Origin: UBA4416 sp943362175
Lineage (GTDB): Bacteria; Bacteroidota; Bacteroidia; B-17B0; Aurantibacillaceae
DNA length: 64,000 bases
Direction of reading: 5' to 3'
NCBI GenBank assembly: GCA_943362175.1
Contig: CALRIU020000006.1
Coordinates: 124,001 to 188,000 of the forward strand
Positions 42,262-51,785 of the stretch are shown piece by piece. Each line of letters starts with the position of its first letter. Within the stretch, counting starts at the first letter, position 1. The notes beneath the pieces are model-generated. The model did not search any database and was not told the DNA's origin. It was given only the letters and a program-made list of their open reading frames with translations. The position numbers and the translations under genes were made by a program.

Positions 42262-43275
42262 ATGAACGTAACAACATTAGGCCAATTTATCATCGAGAAA
42301 CAAAACGACTTTCCCTTCGCTAAAGGCGAATTATCAAGGCTTTTAAGAGATATCGGCATTGCCGCCAAGATCGTGAACCGCGAAGTGTCGAAGGCCGGCC
42401 TGGTGGAGATCCTCGGCGAAACGGGTGACACCAATGTGCAGGGCGAGCGTGTGAAAAAGCTGGATGTGTTTGCCAATGACCAGTTCATTGCTGCCCTCAA
42501 AGCGGGTGGCGAGTGCTGCGCCATTGCCAGCGAAGAAAACGAAGACATCATCCCGATCGATACAGAGATTTCCCGGAATGCCCGTTACGTGGTAGCGATG
42601 GACCCGCTTGACGGCTCTTCCAATATTGACGTGAACGTGTCTATCGGCACGATTTTCTCTATTTACCGCCGGGTGAGCCTCAACGGCCCGGGCACTCATG
42701 AAGATTTTATGCAGCGCGGCACCGAGCAGGTGGCGGCCGGCTATATCATCTATGGCTCATCGGCCATGCTGGTCTATACCACAGGCAAAGGCGTAAACGG
42801 CTTTACCCTCGACCCGAGCATCGGCGAGTTCTGCCTCTCGCACCCCAATATGCAAATGCCGAAAGACGGCAAAACCTATTCCATCAATGAAGGTAACTAC
42901 CTGCACTTTCCCGACGGTGTAAAAAAATACATCAAATACTGCCAGGAAGAGGACAAGGCGACTAACAGGCCTTATTCCAGCCGTTACATTGGCTCAGGGG
43001 TAGCCGATATTCACCGTAACCTCATCACCGGTGGCGTTTACATTTACCCAACGACTACCAAATCGCCAAAAGGCAAGCTGCGTTTATTATATGAATGCAA
43101 CCCGCTGGCTTTTATCATCGAGCAGGCCGGCGGCCGCGCGACAGACGGCTATAAGCGCATCATGGAGCTCGACATCAACGAGCTCCACCAACGCACGCCT
43201 TTATTCCTGGGCTCTACCGGCATGGTAGACAAAGCCATGGAATTTATGACCAAATTCAAGGAAGTAGGCGCTTAA
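42262..43275 (+). CDS. fbp: Fructose-1,6-bisphosphatase, class I
   Basis: A 337-residue gluconeogenic phosphatase making fructose 6-phosphate. Signatures include VAMDPLDGSSNIDVNVSIGT (metal and substrate site, Asp-Pro-Leu-Asp-Gly) and ARYVVAMDPL; GGVYIYPTTTKSPKGKLRLL and IIEQAGGRATDG form the C-terminal active-site part. A strong terminator follows at 43304-43328. The 3' end (last 50 codons) has a diverged duplicate at 44903-45055. Confidence 0.97.
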   Translation: MNVTTLGQFIIEKQNDFPFAKGELSRLLRDIGIAAKIVNREVSKAGLVEILGETGDTNVQGERVKKLDVFANDQFIAALKAGGECCAIASEENEDIIPIDTEISRNARYVVAMDPLDGSSNIDVNVSIGTIFSIYRRVSLNGPGTHEDFMQRGTEQVAAGYIIYGSSAMLVYTTGKGVNGFTLDPSIGEFCLSHPNMQMPKDGKTYSINEGNYLHFPDGVKKYIKYCQEEDKATNRPYSSRYIGSGVADIHRNLITGGVYIYPTTTKSPKGKLRLLYECNPLAFIIEQAGGRATDGYKRIMELDINELHQRTPLFLGSTGMVDKAMEFMTKFKEVGA

Positions 43276-43303
43276 CCGGGCTTATAACACTGTTTTTAGT
43301 TTT

Positions 43304-43328
43304 AAAGGGAGCTCAGGCTCCCTTTTTT
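43304..43328 (+). terminator. Intrinsic terminator of fbp
   Basis: AAAGGGAGC pairs with GCTCCCTTT around the loop TCAG, followed by a T run. The same stem recurs after the fbp fragment at 45072-45097. Confidence 0.9.
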
Positions 43329-43404
43329 AGTTGAAATTTATCCGTTAAAGAATCCAAAACACGTATTTCTACGTAATTCTGTTCATTGTTTGTATATTAG
43401 CATA

Positions 43405-44802
43405 ATGTCCGACATTATCCTGCCTGAATCCCTCGTTAAACAGGAATTTTATAACAAAACGGAAAAGTTTCATATCATGGCCTGCTGGATTGGCGTGGCC
43501 CTGAACTTGGTATGGTTTCTCGGCGATTACCTCAGCATTCCCGAATACTGGGTGCCTTTTTTCATTTTCCGGCTTTGTGTGTCCCTGGGCAGCTTACTTA
43601 TTTTATTCTTCCGGCATGCGTTGAAGATCAGCATCTACACCTGCATGTTTGTCTTGGTGCTGGGCATCTCGGTGCAGAATGCCTACATGTGGAGCGTTAT
43701 GGATGTTCATCACCTGCAAAAGCATGCCTTTGCCTATATGGTGTTATTTATCGGTGCAGGCATGCTGGTACTATGGGAAATGAGGCTGTCGTGGATCCTC
43801 CTGGCCGCCACCATCGTTGCCAATGTTATTTTCTATGTGCTCAACAGCCCGCTCACCGTGGATGAGTTCATTACCAATGGCGGCCTGCTCACCTTTACGG
43901 TTGCCTTTTTTTGCGTGTTCCTTATCCGCACGCGCTACCGCCTCACCTATAACGAGATCAGGAGCCGCATGGAGCTGGCGAAGTCTAAAGAGATGATCGA
44001 GCAGGCACATGAGGAAGTCGTGTTTCAGAAAAAAGAAATTACCGACAGCATCAATTATGCCCGCAGCATCCAGCGTTCGCTCATTCCGGCGGAAGAGCAA
44101 TTCAGCACGTATTTTAAGGACAGCTTTGTGCTCTTCAAACCGAAGGATATTGTGAGCGGCGATTTCTACTGGATCCACGAAAAGGACAACTGTATTTTTT
44201 ATGCCACCGGCGATTGCACGGGCCATGGTGTTCCCGGCGGCTTTATGACCATGCTGGGAATTTCGTTCCTCGACGAGATCGTGGAAGCTAAAAAAGTAAG
44301 CGACCCCGGCATAATCCTGAACCTCATGCGCGACAAGATTATCGGGACGCTGAAGCAAAACGGCAATTTCGGAGAGAGTAAGGACGGCATGGACATCACC
44401 GTATGTGTGATCGACAAGACGAAAAAAGAACTGGTGTATGCGTCGGCCAACAACCCGCTCTACCTCATCAGGCAGTCAGGGCATGAAGCCCTGAGAACAT
44501 TGAGTATCTACAAGGCCGACAAGCAGCCCTGCGGTTTTTACCACGACTACAAGCCCTTTACCAGCCAGCGCATCGCCCTGGAAGCGGGCGACTGCATCTA
44601 TACCTTTTCCGATGGCTTCCCGGATCAGTTTGGCGGGCCAAACGGTAAGAAGTTCATGCACCGCCAATTCAAGGAGCTCCTTCTGAAACATGCCGCGCTG
44701 CCTTTCCAAAAGCAGAAACAGCTCCTGAGCAGCGCTTTCAGCAGCTGGCAGGGCGACCTCGACCAGGTGGATGATGTGCTCGTGATCGGCGTGCAGCTAT
44801 GA
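43405..44802 (+). CDS. Membrane-bound SpoIIE-type PP2C phosphatase
   Basis: A 465-residue sensor phosphatase. Six membrane segments lie at about residues 20-185 (WIGVALNLVWFLGDYLS, ILLAATIVANVIFYVL and others), then a coiled-coil linker (MIEQAHEEVVFQKKEITDSI). The SpoIIE phosphatase domain begins SINYARSIQRSLIP, with KDIVSGDFYW, YATGDCTGHGVPGGF (metal Asp), and later YTFSDGFPDQFGG and VDDVLVIG. It probably dephosphorylates an anti-anti-sigma or similar target; no STAS gene is close. I chose ATG 43405; a TTG 15 bases earlier is possible. Confidence 0.9.
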   Translation: MSDIILPESLVKQEFYNKTEKFHIMACWIGVALNLVWFLGDYLSIPEYWVPFFIFRLCVSLGSLLILFFRHALKISIYTCMFVLVLGISVQNAYMWSVMDVHHLQKHAFAYMVLFIGAGMLVLWEMRLSWILLAATIVANVIFYVLNSPLTVDEFITNGGLLTFTVAFFCVFLIRTRYRLTYNEIRSRMELAKSKEMIEQAHEEVVFQKKEITDSINYARSIQRSLIPAEEQFSTYFKDSFVLFKPKDIVSGDFYWIHEKDNCIFYATGDCTGHGVPGGFMTMLGISFLDEIVEAKKVSDPGIILNLMRDKIIGTLKQNGNFGESKDGMDITVCVIDKTKKELVYASANNPLYLIRQSGHEALRTLSIYKADKQPCGFYHDYKPFTSQRIALEAGDCIYTFSDGFPDQFGGPNGKKFMHRQFKELLLKHAALPFQKQKQLLSSAFSSWQGDLDQVDDVLVIGVQL

Positions 44803-44902
44803 ATAGACGGGCTCCCGCTAACAGCTGCTGTTTAAGTAACTGATTTTTTCATGATGTTCCGTTTCGCTACGTTACGTTTTAATGTTCCCCATAAATGATA
44901 GC

Positions 44903-45055
44903 ATTGAACGGGCCGGTGAGCAGACTACAGAAAACGATAAGCGCATCATGCAGCCTCCTGAAATCGGATTACACCAGCGCAAGCCTTTTCCCGGTGCTAC
45001 CGAAATGGTGAGCAAAGCCATGGAGTTTATGACTAAGTTCAAGGAAGTGGGCGCT
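44903..45055 (+). pseudogene. Diverged duplicate of the last 51 codons of fbp
   Basis: The frame aligns with the C-terminus of fbp: IERAGEQTTENDKRIM here against IEQAGGRATDGYKRIM, then LHQR in both, and MVSKAMEFMTKFKEVGA against MVDKAMEFMTKFKEVGA. One codon is deleted and the stop is changed to TGG, so the frame would run on through the following hairpin. The upstream 280 codons are absent. It lies 1.6 kb after fbp, beyond the SpoIIE gene, with a copy of the same terminator behind it. It occupies the only conspicuous part of the 355-base gap 44803-45157. Confidence 0.85.
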
Positions 45056-45071
45056 TGGATTTTATTTAAAC

Positions 45072-45097
45072 AAAAAGGGAGCTTTCGCTCCCTTTTT
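45072..45097. terminator. Symmetric terminator after the fbp fragment
   Basis: AAAAAGGGAGC pairs with GCTCCCTTTTT around TTTC. With A and T runs on both sides it can work in both directions, so it may also end the RHS message, whose stop is 60 bases away on the other strand. It is a duplicate of the fbp terminator (43304-43328). Confidence 0.85.
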
Positions 45098-45157
45098 GCT
45101 GCTCAATATGAAAACCAAATCACAAGCAGTTATATTTGTATATCATCTGAATTCGTA

Positions 45158-48100
45158 CTAACGGGGAGAAATTGTATTGATCTGTATATTGGGGAACATC
45201 GTTTGAAATTGGTCAATGACTCCGTTACAGGATGGGCAAATTTTATAATCGGAAAAAAGTGTGACATTGCCTCTGACATTTCTGTATACATTGTACTTTC
45301 TCGCTCCGGGATGAATCTTCGCCGCCAGATCACTGAGCATTTTTCGTTCCGTATCGAATTTTCTGGTAATATATTTTCCGTGGATATCACTGTATATCCT
45401 ACTATAGTTAAACAAATTCGGATCATCAAAGCCCGCTCCACCGCTACTGTAGACATAGCTGTTAAAGTAACCTTCTATTCCTGCTGCATCTATGTTTTGT
45501 CCTCTCACCGTGCTGCCTTCCTCAATCCGGACCTCTAAAAAACCTCTGTTTTGAGTTGCTTCCTTGTAATTACTAGAGCCAATCAGTTGTGTAGGCAATT
45601 CATCGCGGCAAGAGCGGAGATCTGCAGCAGAGCCACGTTTTCTTTCCAGTGTAGAAGGAGCCCCTCTCAGGTCTCGATATGCCCTTCTCGTTTCCCGGAC
45701 CCTAATTCCTTTTTCTCTCTTGCCAAGTCCTTCCATATTGGAGGTTTTTCCCAGCAACTCTATCAGGGCTTCTGTACCAACTTCATCGGCAGCAACCATG
45801 GCATCCAAACCCAATTCTTCGGGAACAGCAGCACCACCTGTTAATATCGCTATGACTGCTTCACCCCCCAGCAGCAAGCCATCAATAGCGTCATTGCCGA
45901 GTGTATGCCCGGACGGATCGCAATACTTAATTGGATTGTTAATGGTGTAAGCATAGCGGTTATACACATCGCTTTGCCATTTGTGCCCACCGAGCTGGTC
46001 ATCGGAAGAGGTAAACCTTGCCGTCACCGGATCGTAGTAGCGTGCGTCGAAATAATACAAGCCGCTCTCGTCCATTTCCTTACTGCCAAACCGGTACCTG
46101 AAATTATTGGGGCCGTTCCCTTTAACGTTATACTCTTCTCCAAAGGGTTTGTAATACACTTCGGTCGACATATTTCCTGAGGCGGTTGTGGTTAGCCTGG
46201 TGCTGTTCACATTATCCTGATGAAAGTAAAGTGTTCCTGCAACAGGAAGGCTTTGGGACTGACTACTTTTGCCACTTGCTGCCGACGGTATAGTGTAAGT
46301 GACAGACGCGATAATGCCTGTAGGCGCTGTTACATATTTGGTGTAAGCAATACCACTCGGAGAAGTGGTAATCTCATAATTACCCGAAACATAGAGCGTA
46401 GTCGTTTTGGTTTTACGATTGATTTTTTTGACACGCTGGCCTGTGTGATTATATACAAAGGCAAAAAGCGTGTCTTTGCCATCAGAGATGGCAACCAGCC
46501 TGTTTAACGGATCGTATTTGTAGCGGGTATATACGCTATCTTTCCCTTGCAACCAGCTGCGTTGTTTCATGTTTCCATTACCGTCGTACAGCGCTCTGAA
46601 AACCGTAAGCCCATTCTTAGTACCGGAGCTTACCTGGTAATTGTTGTATTGAAAGAGGATCGAATCCTTCAGAAGCATATTTCCGGAAGCATTATAATTA
46701 TACACCTGCCTGCCATATCCTCCCACAGCCGTATCGAGCCGGCCGCTGGCCTGATAATGAAAGCGCTGAGAATAAGTGCTGTGTATACTGTCTGTAATGG
46801 CAATAATCTCGTCAAGGTCGTTCCAGTTATAAGTTTGCGTAGAAAGGGAATTTCCACCCGACGACTTCACCGTAAAATAGCTCAGGCTGTTCATCATATT
46901 ATAAGAGGCATATTTTTTCACCTTGTTACCGTATGTAAACAATTGAGGATTCCCGGCGGCCGTATAGTTTTGCAAATTGAGGTAAGGCTGCGGTTTTTTA
47001 GCAGACGATTTTGCATCTGCCATCAACACCTGCTTTATCAAACCATTGCTGTAATAAGTATTCTGTAGCACGGACGCATCAGCATAGATCATGCTGTTAA
47101 CGCTCAGGTTAGGATTATACACGTACTTTTCCGTGTAAGATTTCCCATCGATATGAAGCAGCGATTTGACAGGGTTTTGATACGCATTGTAAGCATACTC
47201 ATAATAAAACCCGGTGTCGGGCATCATCACCCTGCAAAGATTTCCGAAGCCGTTCTTAACACCTGCATTATCGTATTGATATACGTATGAGCTGTTCTTA
47301 GCCAGCTTTTCACGGATAATTCTTTTCAACTTATCCATATAAGTTGTCATTGTATCGTTTAGATTATTTATGGTATAATACATCCGGTTGGGATAATCAT
47401 AAACAATCCTGTTACTGCCCGCGGAGGGATTTACGGTTTTAACCAGCTCGCCGAGGGAGTTCTCCGTGTACGTTGTTTTCATTCCCATAGGATCGGTGAC
47501 CATCGTATCACTACCTAAAAGATTATACGCGAATGTCGTGCTTTCATTATTCGGATTTGTTCGCCGTACCAGTTTTCTTGAACCGTTATAGAAATCGAAG
47601 GCCAGCAAAGTACTTGTAGAATCAGGAGTTCCAACGGCGTGATGAACCGTTACCGTTTTTCCGTTGTAAGATAATGTTTCGGTAATATTGTGCGTAGTGG
47701 TTTGCGGCCGCACCATCTTTACAATATGCTGATACGGATCATAGCTGATGCTTGTCCAGACCGGAGCAGTGCCTTTGAAGAAAGGGTTTGACTTTTTAAC
47801 CACCTTATTACTGCTATTGTAAAACTTCCGCTGAAAAATCAATTCGCGGTTCTCTCCTAAAGAGGTATTCAGGTAATCTCGCTCCATTCCGTCATAAACC
47901 GTTGCGGAAGAATCCCAGGACTTTCCCGCCCAATCGTTCCTGCTCAGAAGAATCCGGGTATAGCCTGCCGAATCATTTTTAAGATAGCCTATCTTCCCAA
48001 GAATACAAGGTTTTCCTAAAGTATCAGGACCAAAGAAGATACTATCTCTTCCGAATTGATCGAGCAGCAGCTGAAACTGATTTTTATTCGCATCAATCAT

Positions 48101-51100
48101 CGTGGTGGCTCTTCCGAATGCCGGGTCATATACAGCCTGGCTCACCAATTTTACGCCCCATTGATTCGGCGGTGTAATCTGCTGTATAGGGAAGGTATGG
48201 TATACCGGATCGTAAACCGTTGTCGAGCTATCTCCGGCAGCATCCACCTGCCAGATTTTATTCCCCCAGGCATCATATCCATAAGTATCCGTCAGCCAGC
48301 TATTATCCGTATTGAGCCATTGCGACTGGCTTTGAAGGTTATACGTACCGGGACAGTAGCTATATCTGGTTTGTGTCAGCGGATTTGTTCCGGCAGCATT
48401 CGGGGCTTGCACAGTGCTGGCCGTGAGCCCGATGCTCCAGTTCACCGTATCGTTCAGGTAGGTAGTGATGGTATACAGAAAATTATTTGGTTCCGTGGTA
48501 TCGCCCATGGCCACCGATAAGGTTTGGTTGCCGTAAACGTCGTACTGGTAGTTATTGCCGCCGGTATAGGCAAAGGTTCCGTAGTCGTAATGCATCGCGC
48601 GGCTTTGCAGCTGGTTCACCTGGTAAAGCACCGACTTCAGAGCTCCGCGTGTGAGCGTGGTAGCGGCGTATTGGTTGCGGGTTTGGGTCAGCAGGCGCTT
48701 GCTCAGGTCGGTCACTGCACTATAGTATGTTTTACCGGTATAGGGGAAGAGCTGTAAATAATTGGTGGTGGTAATGTTTTTGACGGAAGTATCTGTTTTG
48801 GTAACCGTGCGAAAACCCAGCGAGCCATAGGCCTGCATATCCGTGAGGAAGCCTGCGTAATGGTAGCTGTAGCCATATACATTCCCCCTGCCGTCGGAAT
48901 TGCTGTAGCTCTTTACCACGTACGTGGCGTCCTGCACGCGGCTAAAGGGATAAAGGGAGATCTGCGATGGCGACAGTGGAACCGTATTGACAGTGTTCTG
49001 AAAATTCAAGCCGTCTACACCCGTGCCGGATGGTGTTCCTTTGGTATACACCGCTGTATCGGTAATGGCCTTGTACAGGATGTTCTGAACATTGCCAATT
49101 CCATTATTGATGGCACTGACAAGATTAGGAACCTGGTTGCTTTGCGGCACCACATTGTTTTTAACATCACCTCCGTACCAGATCGTGCTTTTATTGGCTG
49201 CAAAAATATCAGAGATGCCATCGCCGTTGAAATCGCCCAACCACGAAGCTGTGGGAATAAAGTTAGTTGACTGTAATGTGTTTTTGATGAATTTTTTACC
49301 GGTGAAATAATAGATCATGGATGAGTCTCCCTGGCTGTTTTGAGCATAAAAATCCATGAAACCATCTCCATTAAAATCGCTGATCCAGTTCTGGGATATA
49401 TTGAGTGAGATATTGCTAAGTGCCGTAGCCGGTTCGAAGCCGTGGCCATTGGAATAATACAGATTGTATTGATTTCCTGTATGCGTCATGATATCCGTCA
49501 TGCCATCCGAATTGAAATCCGAGATCAGGTTACATTGGCCGCAGGAATTGACATTGCTGGTATTGATCCCGCCCACGGCAATCACCGGCCGAAAGCCATT
49601 GCCTTTCGAAAAGTCGGAGAGGTATAAGCTGCCTTTGGTACTATTCCCGGAATAGATATCGTTCAGCCCGTCGCCATTATAATCAGCCACAAAGATCTGA
49701 CCTTGCATCAGGCTCAGCCCCGATACCATCGTTTGATAGGTCAGCCCGGCACTGCTTCCCAACGATAAATAAGCGGCGCTTCCCTGCACGGTTAAAAAAT
49801 CGGACTTCCCATCGCCGTTAAAGTCCGCTGCCCAGGCACAGTTTGTTCCCGAGGTATTCACATGCAGCCCCGAAACAGAAACCGGGGAGCCAAAGCCCTG
49901 CCCGTTGCAAAAATAGATCTTACCTGCCGATGAGCTCGTGCAGACAAACAGATCAGGTAAGCCGTCGCCGTTGTAATCGGCCACATAGGTTGTCGCATTG
50001 GTAAGAATAGACGGAGATACCGTGGTTTTAGTGAAGCCCGATGGCGAAGAAAAATAGATGGCTGAAATATTATTGCCCGACACAGGAACAATGTCCGTCA
50101 ACCCGTCACCATTAAAATCGCCTTCGAAACCTGTATTAGCATTGGTCGGGCCCTGCCAGGCGATCCCTGATTTGGGAACTAGGCCGCTGGCACCGTTTGT
50201 CCAGCTAAAAGAAGTAGCTTGTGCGTAAGCGCCTTTTGCGCCCTGTTGCACAATGTTTGCCATACGGCTAATTCCCAGGGGCGTTTGTGTTTCATAATGC
50301 AGGTGATACGTACTCACGGTACTCGAATCGCCGTTAGCTCCCAGCAACACCGTCTGGATACCTGCAACTCTTACCGGGATCCCGACACCGGCACCACCCT
50401 GAAAGCGAATCAAGGTATCGTTGCGGCGCTCATAATAAAACTTCACTTTTCTTTGCGCTTTCTGCCCATGGCCCATCGTGTAATAAATGACATCCGGATA
50501 GGAAACGCCCAGCCCTGCAAGATTCCCGATGGTATTTCCCAGGCTGTCTTTCGGGCTCCCGGTATAAAAAAACTGAATGACATTGCCGTTCAGATCCGTT
50601 GCCTGGTTCAGCAACCACTCACGCACGGAGCCTGCACTGCTGCTTCCCGGGCTAAATGCCTGGCCTTGTGCCAATACTTTAGAATCTGTGGTATTGCCAT
50701 ACTGAAGCTGTGTGCCGTTTTTCAACTGCACACTGAACCAGGAAGCACCCTGGCCTGCCTGCTCGTGTGCCACAACTTTGGCCCAGGACTGGAGCTGTGT
50801 CATAAACACAGCTCCATCATAGCAATACGCACTGCCTGTTGCATTAACGTTCATCAGGCGGCTGCCATCCAACTGCAACCGGTCTCCATCATCGTAGTTT
50901 ACCCCACCCTTAAAACCATCCTGCGGGATGGTAGCTCCTGTACGGGTAATACGTGACAACCCGTTCAGGGCAAAGCCCATTCCTGCCAGGCCATTTCCCG
51001 ACTGGCTGCTGTAGTCTATTTCAATCTCAGGCTGAAAGTTGGCGGTACCGGGAGGAAGGGCAACCTGTACGGCATAATTGACAGCGCCGTTTTGGGTCAC

Positions 51101-51241
51101 AGAAAATTGTCCGTTGAGCTGTCCGTTGAAGAGGGCTGTGGCTTGACCGGATGCGGCGCTTTTAGAGGTAAAAGAAACCACGCCAACAATTGCTGCCAGC
51201 GAGATCCCCGTAGCTATCAGAAGTTTTGCAAATGTTCTCAT
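45158..51241 (-). CDS. SpvB/FG-GAP/RHS-repeat polymorphic toxin with C-terminal deaminase-like domain
   Basis: A 2027-residue exported protein. A signal peptide (1-31) precedes an SpvB-type domain (about 40-300: FNGQLNGQFSVTQNGAVNYA, SSQSGNGLAGMGFALNGLSR). Seven FG-GAP repeats with DxNxDGxxD calcium loops lie at about 370-680 (GDFNGDGLTD, ADYNGDGLPD and so on). RHS/YD repeats fill about 750-1775, ending in the RHS core (RFGSKEMDESGLYYFDARYY) and the DPSGH boundary at 1775-1779. The last 248 residues are variable: FDTERKMLSDLA (about 1962) and ICPSCNGVIDQF (about 2001), followed by FPNIQIN, look like a nucleic-acid deaminase toxin (DxE and CPxC zinc site). No immunity gene follows. Confidence 0.88.
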   Translation of the reverse strand: MRTFAKLLIATGISLAAIVGVVSFTSKSAASGQATALFNGQLNGQFSVTQNGAVNYAVQVALPPGTANFQPEIEIDYSSQSGNGLAGMGFALNGLSRITRTGATIPQDGFKGGVNYDDGDRLQLDGSRLMNVNATGSAYCYDGAVFMTQLQSWAKVVAHEQAGQGASWFSVQLKNGTQLQYGNTTDSKVLAQGQAFSPGSSSAGSVREWLLNQATDLNGNVIQFFYTGSPKDSLGNTIGNLAGLGVSYPDVIYYTMGHGQKAQRKVKFYYERRNDTLIRFQGGAGVGIPVRVAGIQTVLLGANGDSSTVSTYHLHYETQTPLGISRMANIVQQGAKGAYAQATSFSWTNGASGLVPKSGIAWQGPTNANTGFEGDFNGDGLTDIVPVSGNNISAIYFSSPSGFTKTTVSPSILTNATTYVADYNGDGLPDLFVCTSSSAGKIYFCNGQGFGSPVSVSGLHVNTSGTNCAWAADFNGDGKSDFLTVQGSAAYLSLGSSAGLTYQTMVSGLSLMQGQIFVADYNGDGLNDIYSGNSTKGSLYLSDFSKGNGFRPVIAVGGINTSNVNSCGQCNLISDFNSDGMTDIMTHTGNQYNLYYSNGHGFEPATALSNISLNISQNWISDFNGDGFMDFYAQNSQGDSSMIYYFTGKKFIKNTLQSTNFIPTASWLGDFNGDGISDIFAANKSTIWYGGDVKNNVVPQSNQVPNLVSAINNGIGNVQNILYKAITDTAVYTKGTPSGTGVDGLNFQNTVNTVPLSPSQISLYPFSRVQDATYVVKSYSNSDGRGNVYGYSYHYAGFLTDMQAYGSLGFRTVTKTDTSVKNITTTNYLQLFPYTGKTYYSAVTDLSKRLLTQTRNQYAATTLTRGALKSVLYQVNQLQSRAMHYDYGTFAYTGGNNYQYDVYGNQTLSVAMGDTTEPNNFLYTITTYLNDTVNWSIGLTASTVQAPNAAGTNPLTQTRYSYCPGTYNLQSQSQWLNTDNSWLTDTYGYDAWGNKIWQVDAAGDSSTTVYDPVYHTFPIQQITPPNQWGVKLVSQAVYDPAFGRATTMIDANKNQFQLLLDQFGRDSIFFGPDTLGKPCILGKIGYLKNDSAGYTRILLSRNDWAGKSWDSSATVYDGMERDYLNTSLGENRELIFQRKFYNSSNKVVKKSNPFFKGTAPVWTSISYDPYQHIVKMVRPQTTTHNITETLSYNGKTVTVHHAVGTPDSTSTLLAFDFYNGSRKLVRRTNPNNESTTFAYNLLGSDTMVTDPMGMKTTYTENSLGELVKTVNPSAGSNRIVYDYPNRMYYTINNLNDTMTTYMDKLKRIIREKLAKNSSYVYQYDNAGVKNGFGNLCRVMMPDTGFYYEYAYNAYQNPVKSLLHIDGKSYTEKYVYNPNLSVNSMIYADASVLQNTYYSNGLIKQVLMADAKSSAKKPQPYLNLQNYTAAGNPQLFTYGNKVKKYASYNMMNSLSYFTVKSSGGNSLSTQTYNWNDLDEIIAITDSIHSTYSQRFHYQASGRLDTAVGGYGRQVYNYNASGNMLLKDSILFQYNNYQVSSGTKNGLTVFRALYDGNGNMKQRSWLQGKDSVYTRYKYDPLNRLVAISDGKDTLFAFVYNHTGQRVKKINRKTKTTTLYVSGNYEITTSPSGIAYTKYVTAPTGIIASVTYTIPSAASGKSSQSQSLPVAGTLYFHQDNVNSTRLTTTASGNMSTEVYYKPFGEEYNVKGNGPNNFRYRFGSKEMDESGLYYFDARYYDPVTARFTSSDDQLGGHKWQSDVYNRYAYTINNPIKYCDPSGHTLGNDAIDGLLLGGEAVIAILTGGAAVPEELGLDAMVAADEVGTEALIELLGKTSNMEGLGKREKGIRVRETRRAYRDLRGAPSTLERKRGSAADLRSCRDELPTQLIGSSNYKEATQNRGFLEVRIEEGSTVRGQNIDAAGIEGYFNSYVYSSGGAGFDDPNLFNYSRIYSDIHGKYITRKFDTERKMLSDLAAKIHPGARKYNVYRNVRGNVTLFSDYKICPSCNGVIDQFQTMFPNIQINTISPR

Positions 51242-51342
51242 GAGGTAGATGTTAAACGGTGAATGGATGATGGAGACTAAGAATGACGGGCTACAGGTTT
51301 GCCTGAAACCCGAAAAGCCTGATGAACACGCATGCCGTTTTC

Positions 51343-51774
51343 CTAGCTGACGCTGACATCAAATACAAAGTTGGTATGATCGCTTGTACTTGGGTTTGTC
51401 AGGCCTGTGTAGGTATAGGTGTTGCTGCTCGGCGATAGTGTCGGCACATTGTTCGTGACGTTGGGTGCGAGATTCCAGCTAATGGTAAGCGTATCTCCGT
51501 TAGCCATATTAAATACAGCAGTTCCGATGGTAGGACTGAAGGTATCGTCGCCGTCGTAATAACCGGAGTAACCTTGTCCATATAATGCCGGCGTTACCGT
51601 AGTGCCGTCGTCAATTATAGTGTTAATGGTGAATGGCTGCGAGCCTCCGGCATTAAAATCGCCACCGGTATTTTCCAGAAACGAAAAAGTATTGAAGGTG
51701 ATTGGCCCCTGCCCGGTATTATTGGTCATATTTACCCGGATGCTGCATGTGGATGATGAAGATGATGAAGACAT
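51343..51774 (-). CDS. Small beta-rich protein, family A, copy 2 of a tandem module
   Basis: A 143-residue protein without signal peptide. A Ser run (MSSSSSSST) opens it; the core VNMTNNTGQGPITFNTFSFL, then ALYGQGYSGYYDGD and FNMANGDTLTISWNL, matches 52257-52664 closely. The pattern N-x-T-G at the start and G-x-L-x-I-x-W later recalls aegerolysin-like beta-sandwich proteins; this is a tentative resemblance by eye. It lies 101 bases before the RHS gene and nine bases after its partner gene, so it is probably cotranscribed with the partner. Confidence 0.75.
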   Translation of the reverse strand: MSSSSSSSTCSIRVNMTNNTGQGPITFNTFSFLENTGGDFNAGGSQPFTINTIIDDGTTVTPALYGQGYSGYYDGDDTFSPTIGTAVFNMANGDTLTISWNLAPNVTNNVPTLSPSSNTYTYTGLTNPSTSDHTNFVFDVSVS

Positions 51775-51785
51775 AGTAAGTATAT

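Noticed and set aside
45130..45456. 108-codon minus-strand frame considered as an immunity gene
   Set aside because: It overlaps the end of the RHS gene in another frame rather than following it, and its sequence has the character of a shifted shadow.
44882..45538. 218-codon plus-strand frame
   Set aside because: It is the run-on of the decayed fbp fragment through a terminator hairpin and then antisense to the toxin end of the RHS gene.
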